A stretch of DNA of 64,000 nt. It comes from Heracleum sosnowskyi (Eukaryota > Streptophyta > Magnoliopsida > Apiales > Apiaceae). The stretch is taken from assembly GCA_030848705.1 (NCBI GenBank), contig CM061245.1, positions 40,862,711 to 40,926,710 on the forward strand, in the 5' to 3' direction. Numbering within the stretch: position 1 is the stretch's first letter; each line of letters opens with the position of its first letter. The position numbers and the translations under genes were made by a program. Below are positions 53,934-63,382 of the stretch, piece by piece. Under the pieces are notes generated by a model. The model saw only the letters and a list, made by a program, of their open reading frames with translations, ran no database searches and was not told the origin of the DNA.

Positions 53934-55304
53934 GAGTTAATGACGGTAGAGGAAATAAAGACTGAGAGAGACGACAAAGGGATAATGAGGTATTCCTACC
54001 GAATTTGGGTTCCTAATGTCCAAGAGTTGAAGGACGAAATTTTGTACGAGAGCCATAGCTCAAGGTATTCAATTCACCCGGGAGGCACCAAGATGTATAG
54101 AGATTTGAAGGAATACTATTGGTGGCCTAATATGAAAAAGGACGTAGCAGAGTGGGTAAGCAAGTGCTTGACCTGCCAAAGAGTGAAAACAGAGCATCAG
54201 AGACCTAGCGGACTTTTGCAACCCCTAGAGATTCCAGAATGGAAATGGGAACATATAGCCATGGATTTAGTAGTAGGTTTACCAAGAACCAGAGCTAATC
54301 ATGACGCCATAGGGATAGTCATAGACCGATTAACGAAGTCAGCCCACTTTATCTCGATCAACGAAAGATACACAGTCGACAGACTAGTGGATATTTACAT
54401 GAAAGATATTGTCGTGCGACATGGAGTCCCCATCGCCATCGTGTCCGACCAAGACCCCAGATTTAACTCCCGATTTTGGAGAAGCTTCCAGGAATGTGTG
54501 GGAACTAATCTAAACATGAGTACAGCCTATCATCCCCAAACTGACGGCCAAAGCGAAAGGACCATCCAGACATTAGAGCATATGCTAAGAGTCTATGCTA
54601 TGGACTTTAAAGGAAGTTGGGACGAGCACTTACCATTGATCGAGTTTTCCTACAATAACAGTTTTCACGCAAGCATCAGAATGCCCCCGTATGAAGCCCT
54701 TTATGGAAGAAGATGCCGCTCACCCTTGTATTGGGATGAAGTTGGCGAGCGAAAGATGCTCGGGCCCGAAGTGGTCCAAAGGACTAAGGAAACGATAGAC
54801 CTTATCAGAGGAAGGTTGGTAGCAGCCCAAGATAGACAGAAGAAGTATGTCGATTTGGCACGAAAGGATGGAGAATATGAAACAGGGGACCTAGTGTTAT
54901 TAAAGGTATCCCCGTGGAAAGGATTAATGAGGTTCGGTAAGAAAGGGAAGTTAAGTCCCAAGTATATTGGACCATTTGAGATCTTAAGACGCATCGGGGA
55001 AGTAGCTTACGAGCTAGCCTTGCCCCCAAACCTGCAACAGGTTCACAATGTGTTCCACGTATGCATGTTAAGGAAATACAATCCGGACGCCAGGCACGTG
55101 GTAGAATACGAACAGGTAGACATACATTAAGACCTATCCTACGTAGAGCATCCCGTAGAGATCATCGACCGGAAAGAGCAAGTACTCAGAAATAAGGTTG
55201 TTAAGATGGTGAGAGTCTTGTGGAGAAACCATAATGTTGAAGAATCCACTTGGGAACTAGAAGGCGAAATGCTAGAGAAGTATCCCCAATTATTTTCGAA
55301 CTGA
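53934..55304 (+). pseudogene. Gypsy integrase and chromodomain (5' truncated)
   Basis: Open from the copia junction: ELMTVEEIKTERDDKG, then the zinc-binding part (HPGGTKMYRDLKEYYWWPNM, CLTCQRVKTEH), the catalytic core with WEHIAMDLVVGLP, VSDQDPRFNSRFW and HPQTDGQSERTIQTLE (D,D,E), a GPF/Y module (KYIGPFEILRRIGEVAYELA) and LRKYNPD. TAA at 55128-55130 then interrupts. The same frame continues to TGA at 55302-55304 with EIIDRKEQVLRNK and VLWRNHNVEESTWELE, a chromodomain-like end typical of chromoviruses, thought to guide integration to marked chromatin. Apart from the TAA and the missing front it is well preserved. Confidence 0.88.
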
Positions 55305-55337
55305 TTCCGGCACGGAATCCTTTTAAGAAGGGGAGAC

Positions 55338-56142
55338 TGTAATATCCCCAAATTTTGTACTTATTTAAAAACCATTGATGAATAGTAGCCACTGATGAAT
55401 AGTAACTTTTTTAGTTCAGAAATTTTTCAGACCACCCTATGTACGGGACTGTATAATGAACTTTCAAAGTCATATTAGTGTTCTACTATGAAAATGAAGG
55501 AATGCAAAAGTTGTCAGAATCAGAAGAATAGCATTTTCTGTTTGCGCCGAAATTTCACCAATAACTGATGATTAATCATTATTTGAATATATTGGAGGAT
55601 TTTAAATTATCAATTCCATGGATATGGATTTAGTAAAGATGTTATTAATATCAAGAACGTTAGGGTAAAACTACTTCGATAAAACACTTAAGAAACCCTG
55701 CGAACGTTCTACGAGATTAAGCGGTAACGGAACAACGCGACACTTATTGGATTAAATACAAGCATGGAAGTAACATGTAACAAGATTAATTCAAGGAATG
55801 CAACATTTGGATCATCCATATGCAACCAAACTTAGCCACCAAGCAAGATACTCTCATGAACTACTTCTTAGGATGACATGTAGCAAGGATGACATAAGCA
55901 CCATGACATCATTATTTTCCAAGCTTATCACACCACTTTAAGCACATGTTTAGTAAACAAAATATCAAGAAACCAAGCAAGTATCCAAGCTAACCACTCC
56001 CCCCTTGAAGAAAGAAACATTCGGCCCATTTCTTCATCCAAGTATACATTTTTCAAAGATCATCTTCCAAGCTTCCATAAATCATGATGTTGGATTCAAA
56101 AGTTTCCTAATTCTTAGACTAAGGTATACTCTAATTCCTAGC
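55338..56142 (+). repeat. Gypsy 3' LTR, start only
   Basis: Begins TGTAATATCCCCAAATTTTG after the polypurine tract AAGAAGGGGAGAC. It matches the 5' LTR but contains ~281 bp (55605-55885) absent there. It is cut after CTAATTCCTAGC at 56142 by the next copia element; the 5' LTR continues CTAGCTTCATCC at the equivalent point (23790). The remainder would lie beyond the window. Confidence 0.88.
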
Positions 56143-56411
56143 TGTTAGAAAATGGAAAGTTTGAGGCATATTTTAAATATGTTATTGATGGAATTTCCGG
56201 AAACTAACAATTAAACGTTGTTCCTTGATATGAGGACTTAAACTTTCATGTTTGGATCTAAGACTTTTTATTAGTGTAATCCATAAATAAATTGAGTTGA
56301 AATGGGTTGCTTGAAATGGGTTATGTGGCTGGTTTAATTTGAAGTAACTTGTATCCCACATAGAAATGGTAATGAGAGGTTGGTGGGTTTATATAGAACC
56401 ATGTGCAAGAG

Positions 56412-57573
56412 TGTTAGGTCCAAAGTATCGTAGAAGGGGGGGGGGAGGGTTGAATACGATACTCACAAATTATTCAATTTCGTTCGCGGATAATTATTTC
56501 TGTTCTAGTCCGAAATCAAATACACCAAATCAAAACATGAGTTGAGGAATATAGCGTTTTATAAATATAAACCGCGAGGGGTGATACAATTCTAATCCGT
56601 AGGATTAGCTTCAATGAGTTTAGGTTACACAAAATCAATACAATGATAGAATTCAAAGCACTATTAATTTCTCTTTAAATTTCTCTGGCTCAAACTCTCT
56701 CCTCGTAAATGTTCTGTGAAATTCCTAACTGAAGAAGACACTTCCTTCACTCTTCAAATTATAGTCTTGAAAAACTATCGAAGCCTTTTTGGAATAATCT
56801 TGGCCGTCCAATTTTTCATCAACCTAACAAAGAAACAATATCTTCACCTGCTCCTTAATTAAAAAAACTATCGAAGGAATTAATTTCTTTTTCCTTCGAT
56901 AGATTTTTATAAAAATCTATCGAATGAAAAATCAATTCTTCGATGGTTTTTCATCCAAATCCCCTTGATCAATTTCGATAGTTTTTCTTAAAATAAAACT
57001 ATCGAATGTTTTCTAATGCAGTTTGATCCTTGAAGATTCTCTCCTTTTTCAGCAAGCATATTGTACTGCCATTTAAACCTAAACATACCTTGTAATATTC
57101 TTTTCACTTTCAGGATGTTTCACATTTAGACTTAAATCAATTTCTTCCGAGACGATGAACATCTTGATCTTTTAAGTGTTGACAACTGGTACAACAGATC
57201 TGGTTCACAGATGACTAACACTTGATCAATACTTCTACGTCTTCAATTCAATGTTGTTGATAAGTCCTTTGTCGTTCTGGTTGCTTCATTCAAATCACTG
57301 AAATCCTATGGTACTAACTCTTAATCATTCAAATACTTCTGTAGTCTTGAAAGTCTTGTTTCTTTATTTGTCACTGAGGCTTGAACATGTTAATGAACTT
57401 CTTTCCGTGACCTGTTTACGGACTTCAAGAATACATACCATATTTTCATTTTTTGAGTTTACGTTTACTTCTTTACTTCTGGATTCCTGTGCTTCTGCTA
57501 ATATTATTGTTTGTCTTGTTCTTTGTTGAGTTGTAGTTATCACTTTCCATCTTATGTTATATTTTGTTTTACA
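56412..57573 (+). mobile_element. Solo LTR inserted in the copia 5' LTR
   Basis: 1,162 bp, TGTTAGGTCCAAAGTATCGT ... TTTTGTTTTACA (TG...CA), flanked by AAGAG on both sides (56407-56411, 57574-57578). The 3' LTR at 63640-63660 has the uninterrupted site (CAAGAGTAGTGTAC). No internal retroelement sequence is present, so it is a solo LTR left by recombination between the two LTRs of a complete element. It starts with a G-run (about ten G at 56437-56446) followed by GAGGGTTGAATACGATAC. The type is probably copia; no second copy is in the window. Confidence 0.85.
56770..57015. repeat. Inverted CTATCGAA / TTCGATAG repeats inside the solo LTR
   Basis: The word ACTATCGAA or its complement TTCGATAG(T) occurs at least seven times in alternating orientation. 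Examples are AACTATCGAAG near 56774 and 56867, TTCGATAGATTTTTATAAAA followed by ATCTATCGAA at 56902-56932, and TTCGATAGTTTTTC with AAAACTATCGAA at 56976-57006. The pairs can form hairpins. Confidence 0.75.
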
Positions 57574-57629
57574 AAGAGTAGTGTACAACTAATAAGGCAT
57601 GTGGATGTGCATGGTGTTATTGTGTGCCT

Positions 57630-57760
57630 CACGCGCGCGCCGCCGCTGCCCGCCTCGCCATGCCACGTCACGACACGACTTGACTCGGGTCGAAGGGCGA
57701 TTTGGACGAATGTCTCGGCGTCTCGCTTATGCGAGGCGACCTGGGCGAGGAATTTTATTA
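57630..57760 (+). other. GC-rich block with hairpin in the LTR
   Basis: A strongly GC-rich island in AT-rich DNA: ACGCGCGCGCCGCCGCTGCC, later CGTCTCGC-TTAT-GCGAGGCG, an 8-bp stem with one G.T pair. The second LTR has it at 63718-63840 with CGTCTCGC-TTAC-GCGAGGCG, so the stem is conserved while the loop changes. Confidence 0.7.
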
Positions 57761-57849
57761 CATGTTTATTTAATATTATTTATTGATTTAATTTAACAGT
57801 ATCAGTATTTATTTGTAACAGCTCAACGAACTGGGTCAGGATTTATATT

Positions 57850-58140
57850 AAATCCTGATGGACCAATTCTTGGATCAAATCCTGATGGTTACTGATCCTG
57901 ATGGCCTGGGTCAGTACTTGGAGTTAAAATCCTGATGACTACTAATCTTGATGGCATGGGTCAGTATTTGGATCCTGATGGAGTTAAATCCTGATGGTAG
58001 GTCTAGTCCTGAAGAAATCCTGATGGTCGGTCAAGTACTGATGTCAATCCTGACGGACAATAAGTCCTGATGGATTGACTTGAGTAAGTACTGATGATGA
58101 TCAAATCCTGATGGACCTGGAAATCCTGACTGAGATGTAA
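57850..58140 (+). repeat. Dense AATCCTGATGG motif array in the LTR
   Basis: At least nine exact TCCTGATG words in about 290 bp, mostly AAATCCTGATGG or GATCCTGATGG. Four or more variants (TCCTGACGG, TCTTGATGG, TACTGATG) are also present, separated by unrelated sequence. The array begins again in the 3' LTR at 63925-64000. The same word characterises the unrelated Sirevirus copies. Confidence 0.9.
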
Positions 58141-58776
58141 CTGATATTAAATACTGATGACAACTGTTATGATAATTAAATCAGAATATTTAGTATTAAA
58201 TGTCATATCTTCAGTTACAATATTTGGTTTGTTACGTTTTATTTTGTATTATATATATACAAAACAGAACGTTTGACAAAGGGGGAGATACTTAACTCTG
58301 AAAAACCCTAGCAACTATCTTCTTCTCTGTTTTCTCTCAACACATACAGATTAAATACATAGTTCTTGGGCGAACTGAGGTGCTGGTCGCTGTTGATCAT
58401 TGCCATTTCTGTGAGTGGATTGATCTGTGCTATTTTATCATGGAAGTGATATTGTTGCAATCCAACACAGCGTAAGTGGGGCAATAATCTCTTCAAGAAC
58501 AGTCAAGCCTTCTATAAGGCTTGGCGACTCAGCTGTTCTTTATCTTTCAGCATTTGTTAAAAGCTACAGAGAGATAAGTGTTCTTTCTTATCTTGTTATT
58601 TACAGTCTCTAATTATATTCTTGTTTCGACCTTCGTGTTTGTTTCATTTATTGGTTGTATTTGCATGTTCTTGTTAAATCAAATATATATAACTGCCCTA
58701 TTGTTGCTGTGTAGTTCTTAATTATACCCAATAATCTTGAAGAGATTATTCGTGTTATATATTGTTAATTAGCAAG

Positions 58777-59818
58777 ATGGTTAACGAAACTGAAACTCCT
58801 GTTGGTGCTATGGCTTCTGGTTCCGGTGTTACTGCACCTACCATCGATTGGACCACGTACCGTTTCCCACAGCCTATCGATTTGTCAGGAATGCTTGATA
58901 AATTCGGTGGGGGTGTTGGTTTTTCTCGTTGGCAGAAAAAGATGAAACTGTGGCTTATGGTAAAGGGTCTATGGCCGGTGGTGCAGTATGAGAAACCGGT
59001 TGTTGATTAGGAAAAGGCTGAAACTGTTAAGGCTTATGCTATGTGGGAGGAAATGGATGGGGTGGCTATGGCTGCTATACTGGCAGCTTTAGCAAACACT
59101 CTATTTGATTTTTATTCATCTGACTCCTCCACTGCTAAGCTCTTATGGGAGAAGCTGGACCAGACACATAATATTGACTCGCAAGGGTTGGAAAAGTATT
59201 TTGTGGCTAGGTTCCTTGATTTCAAACTGGTGGATACAAAATCCATGACTGAGCATGCACATGAGTTTGAGATGTTGGTGCATGCTTTGAAGGAGTCCGG
59301 AATGGACCTTCCTGAGAAGTTTCAGGTTATGGTTGTGATTGAAAAGCTCCCTAAGTCCTGGGAAGAGTTTGCCCTCTCCCTGAAAAGACAGAAATGAGAG
59401 ATCACATGGACAAACCTTATGTTGGACATCTCTGTGCAGGAACAACACAAGTCCAAACAGGGACATGTGATGCCTTCTGAACATGGGAGTTCGAAGGTGA
59501 ATGTAGTGACTGTTGGACAGAAAAGAAAGGCTGTCACTAAGAAGGATAACACTAAACCTAAAAATGACAAGAATAAGGCTAAGAAACCAAAGGCAAACAA
59601 ACCATGTTGGTCTTGTGGACAGGTTGGTCATTGGAGCAAGGACTGCCCTGCAAAGAAAGCTAAGAAACCTATGGGAGCACAAGCTAATACTGTGCTTGGG
59701 ACCACTGATGGGCCTATGGTACACATGGTTGTTGGTGAGGCTGATGCTTCTGGAGCCAACAACGAGTATGTTACCTACAACCCTGTACTTCTTTCCACTT
59801 ATCTGTCTCATGAATTGT
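58777..59818 (+). pseudogene. gag of the second-lineage copia element
   Basis: Starts ATGGTTAACGAAACTGAAAC (MVNETETPVGAMASG). The capsid part has FSRWQKKMKLWLMVKGLW and LWEKLDQTHNIDSQGLEKYF. TAG at 59008-59010 and TGA at 59395-59397 interrupt it without loss of frame. A lysine-rich stretch then leads to one zinc knuckle, CWSCGQVGHWSKDC (59605-59646). Both stops fit C-to-T changes of Gln and Arg codons. Gag would form the particle shell; this copy cannot be translated through. Confidence 0.82.
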
Positions 59819-60698
59819 TGATTGATACTGGAGCTAATGTACATATTTGTACTGATATTACTCTATTTGTATCTTATCAACAGATTCATGGCATGACAGT
59901 GACGATGGGGAATGCTAGTGCTGCTCAAGTTCTCGGAATAGGAAACGTAGACCTGAAGTTTGCTTCTGGGCGTGTTCTATCCCTAACTAGAGTACACCAT
60001 GTTCCTGATATTCGTAGAAATATTATAAGTAGAAGTTGTTTAGTTAAGAATGGTTTTGAACTTTCTTTGAAATGTAATAAAGTAGTTATTACACATACTG
60101 GTGTATTTTTTGGCAAAGGTTACTTGTCTGATGGATTGTTTTTGATAAATGTTGAGCCTGTTTTGGACAGTTTTATTAATGATAGTGTTGCACCTTCTAT
60201 TAATTGTGTAGAATCATCCGATTTGTGGCATTCTAGACTTGATCATTTAAATTTTGGTGCTCTAAAGAATATGATGAATTTAGAGTTGATTCCAAAATAT
60301 GCCATTGATAAGAAATCTAAATCCCTTTCATAATGTTGTTAGGGATTCAGGAGTATTAGATTTAGTACACACTGACATATGTGAATTTGGTGGCATGTTG
60401 ACTAAGGATAGTGAACGATATTTTATTACCTTTATAGATTATTGTAGTAGATACTGTTATGTTTATTTACTTAGGCATAAAGATGAAGCACTAGAAAAAA
60501 TTCATTACGTTCAAAACTGAAGCTGAAACACTAACTGGTAAAGTACTTAAACGTTTGAGATCTGATAGAGGTGGTGAGTATACTAGTACCTCTTTTAATG
60601 AATTTTGCGCAAGCAATGGTATAGTTCATGAGGTGACTCCACCATACACACCTGAGTCTAATGGGGTGGCTGAATGAAAGAACAGAACTTTTAAAGAT
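59819..60698 (+). pseudogene. Protease and integrase N-terminal part, second-lineage copia
   Basis: Protease: IDTGANVHICTD followed by QVLGIGNVDLKF and VHHVPDIRRNIIS. The pre-integrase part has LWHSRLDHLNFGALKNMMNL. Near 60310 a small deletion removes the CxxC half of the zinc site and shifts the frame. The core restarts as GVLDLVHTDICEFGGMLTK and YFITFIDYCSRYCYVYLLRH. Another shift near 60505 leads to VLKRLRSDRGGEYTSTSFNE, and TGA at 60675-60677 interrupts NGVAE-KNRT. All D,D,E stations are recognisable, but the protein is broken at four places. Confidence 0.82.
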
Positions 60699-62870
60699 AT
60701 GATTAACAACATGCTTATGAATTCTGGGTTACCTAAGTACATGTGGGGAGAGGCTTTAAATACGGCTTGCCATATTCTGAATAGAGTCCCTCTGAAACAT
60801 ATGGACAAGATACCTTATGAATTATGGAAAAGTAGAAAGACAAGTTTAAAGTATCTTCGTGTGTGGGGCTACCTTGCAAAGGTACTTGTCCCTGAACACA
60901 AGAGAAAGAAACTAGGTTTGAAAACTGTTGATTGCATCTTTCTGGGCTATATTGAAACCACTACGGCTATGAGATTTTTAGTGTTAAAATCTGACATAGA
61001 CGGTATAGTGGCTAAAACTATAGTTGAGTTTCGTGATGCAACATTCTTTGAGGATGTGTTCCCTATGAAGACTGGCATACCTCAAGGTATTTCTAATGAT
61101 GACCCCACTCACACATCGAGTTCTATTCCTGATCATGTGGAAAAGATGACAAATGTGGGGGTAGATCCTGATTGTAGTTCTACTCCTGATGAAGTAGATG
61201 AACCTATAAGGAGTAAGCGTGCAAAGGTAGTCAATGACTTTGGAAGTGATTTTGTCACTTACAATGTCGAGGATGAACCTTTAACTTTCCGACAGGCCAT
61301 GGATTCTTCGGAGTCAAGGCACTGGAAAGGTGCTGTAAAAAGTGAGATTGACTCTATTGTTTCTAATGGAACGTGGGAGTTGGTTGATCTTCCTCCTGGG
61401 TGTACTACTATAGGATGTAAGTGGATCTTCAAAAGGAAAATGAACCCGGATGGCTCAATAGATAAGTATAAGGCTAGGCTGGTAGCTAAGGGTTTTAGGC
61501 AAAAAGAAGGCATTGATTACTTTGACACATACTCTCATGTTGCAAGGATGACTACAATCCGAATACTTATAGCATTGGCTTCCGAACATGGTCTTATCAT
61601 CCATCAAATGGATGTAAAGACAACTATTCTTCATGGTGATCTTGAAGAAGAGATTTATATGGATCAGCCTGAGGGATTTGTTGCTTCTGGTAACGAGAGG
61701 AAAGTATGTAAGTTGATCAAGTCTATATATGGCTTAAAACAAGCTCCTAGAGACTGACATAAAAGGTTTGATGATACTGTTTTAGAATTGGAGTTTGTAG
61801 TTAATGAAAGTGACAAGTGTGTCTACTATATGGTTAAAGGAAATTATTGTATTATCGTGTGCCTATATGTGGATGATATATTATTGTTTGGAACCAATAT
61901 TGAGATTATTAACGAGACAAAGAGTTTCTTGAAAAGGCACTTTGAAATGAAGGATATGGGTGAGGCTAGTGTGATTCTTGGGGTCAAGTTGACACAGTCA
62001 ACTGATGGAATAACCTTGTCACAATCTCATTATATAGAGAAATCTATACTTGAGAAGTATGGTTATTCAAATTGTAGAATCACTAGTACACCGTACGATC
62101 CTAAAGTTTCCCTTGTCAAGAATAGTTCGGGAATTCATGTGTCTCAGTTAAGGTATTCTCAGATTATTGGGAGTTTGCAATATCTTGCTAATGTGACTAG
62201 ACTAGATATTTCTGATTCTGTGTCTAAGTTAGCTAGATATACAAGCTATCCGAACAAGACTCATTGGGAGGCACTGGATAGAGTTCTTAGATATCTTAAG
62301 GAAACTATTTCCCTTGGTTTGCATTATCGAAGATTCCCTGGAGTACTCGAGGGATACAGTGATGCAAGCTGGATAGCTAAGAAATCTGGTACCAATAGAG
62401 TGACTGGATATTTGTTTACCCTAGTTGGTGGAGCAATATCCTGGAAGTCTACTAGACAGACTTTGATTACTCGGTCTACTTTTGAGGCTGAGTTGTGTGC
62501 ACTAGATGCCACGGGGACAGAGGCTGAATGGTTACATGGACTTATGTCAGTGTTACCTGTAGTAAGCAGACCGCTTCCAGCCATTGCTGTTCATTGTGAT
62601 ATCCGTACAACTATCGACAAGATCAGTAGTGAAAAGTATAATGCTAAAACAAAGAGACACATCCAAGTTAGACTTAAGTCTATAAGGGGTCTAGTGTCTG
62701 AAAGGATTATTGCTATAGAGTTCATTGGAACTCAGAATAATATAGCTGATCCTTTGACTAAAGGACTTGAGCATGCAGTAGTCCTTAAGTCAAGGTTAGG
62801 GATGGGACTGATAGCCCATAATGATTCATCCACAGTGGGAACCCAATACACCTTAGAGGAGATCCCTTGA
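60699..62870 (+). pseudogene. Integrase end, reverse transcriptase and RNase H, second-lineage copia
   Basis: One frame with a single TGA (61755-61757). Integrase end: LPKYMWGEALNTACHILNRV. RT: HWKGAVKSEIDSIVSNGTWE, KWIFKRKMNPDGSIDKYKAR, SIYGLKQAPRD then the stop (tryptophan is usual near here), and CLYVDDILLFGTN with intact YVDD near 61869. RNase H: EGYSDASWIAKKSGTNRVTG, TRSTFEAELCALDATG, VHCDIRTTI and NNIADPLTKGLEHA. The end is TGA at 62868-62870. Length and order are normal for copia pol. Confidence 0.88.
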
Positions 62871-63382
62871 AGTGTATTCAGTGTGGTAATAAAAAGTTGT
62901 GAGGGTGAGTTGGTAGTACCTTGACTATATACCTTGATACTCACGTATCTGAGTCTATCCCCTGTAAACCTAAAAGGTACTGTTACTGCCAGTATAGCAA
63001 GAGTTATTTGAACTCTGAATGGGGTCAAGTCATTTGATGAGATGATAGTAGTACATCTCTGGAGATGCCCAACTAAGAGAATGTAATTGTGTGGTCGCAA
63101 TTAGAGGAAAGGGTTATTCCTTGAAGCATTCGAAGAACAAGATCGAGACAGGACCATTAACGTCTCAAAGCCGTAGATCAACACCATAGCCTTTGATTTG
63201 TCGTCGTCTATGGAGTGTGGTTACACCAAACGGATAAAGATTCAAGGTGAAACATTCCATCTAGATCCGGTAGCCATCGAAGTAGAGGACTTAGGAGGGT
63301 TCAAACCCGGAAGGGTACCGACTCTAAAAAAACAAGTCATGATAAGGACCGATATGCATTTCTGTATGGATTTGTGGGGGAT
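62871..63382 (+). other. 3' untranslated region and polypurine tract of the second-lineage copia element
   Basis: No reliable ORF. It ends TGGATTTGTGGGGGAT before the LTR; the G-run is the plus-strand primer tract. Confidence 0.75.

Larger units (their letters stand above)
23257..55304 (+). mobile_element. Ty3/gypsy chromovirus (Tekay/Del-like), internal part with nested insertions and a large deletion
   Basis: The outermost element of the nest. In order: 5' LTR (23257-26474), primer site (26479-26491), leader ORF (26682-27335), gag start (27794-27926), then a break, nested copia elements (27932-53933), integrase and chromodomain (53934-55304), polypurine tract and the 3' LTR from 55338. Protease, RT and RNase H are absent. 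A deletion joining gypsy gag to the interior of copia copy 1 removed them together with copy 1's own 5' LTR and gag. The chromodomain-like C-terminus and the long LTR point to the Tekay/Del lineage. Confidence 0.75.
56143..58776 (+). repeat. 5' LTR and leader of the second-lineage copia element
   Basis: 56143-56411 and 57574-57960 match the 3' LTR at 63383-64000. It contains a TTATATAG promoter-like box near 56389, a GC-rich block (57630-57760), the AATCCTGATG-rich segment (57850-58140) and, further on, an AAAGGGGGAGATACT tract (58278-58292). The LTR/leader boundary is not resolved because the 3' LTR is cut by the window end. Confidence 0.7.

Noticed and set aside
59143..59844. 233-codon open frame on the minus strand
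   Set aside because: It is exactly antisense to the copia gag/protease frame, which has clear zinc-knuckle and protease motifs; the antisense product has no recognisable domain.
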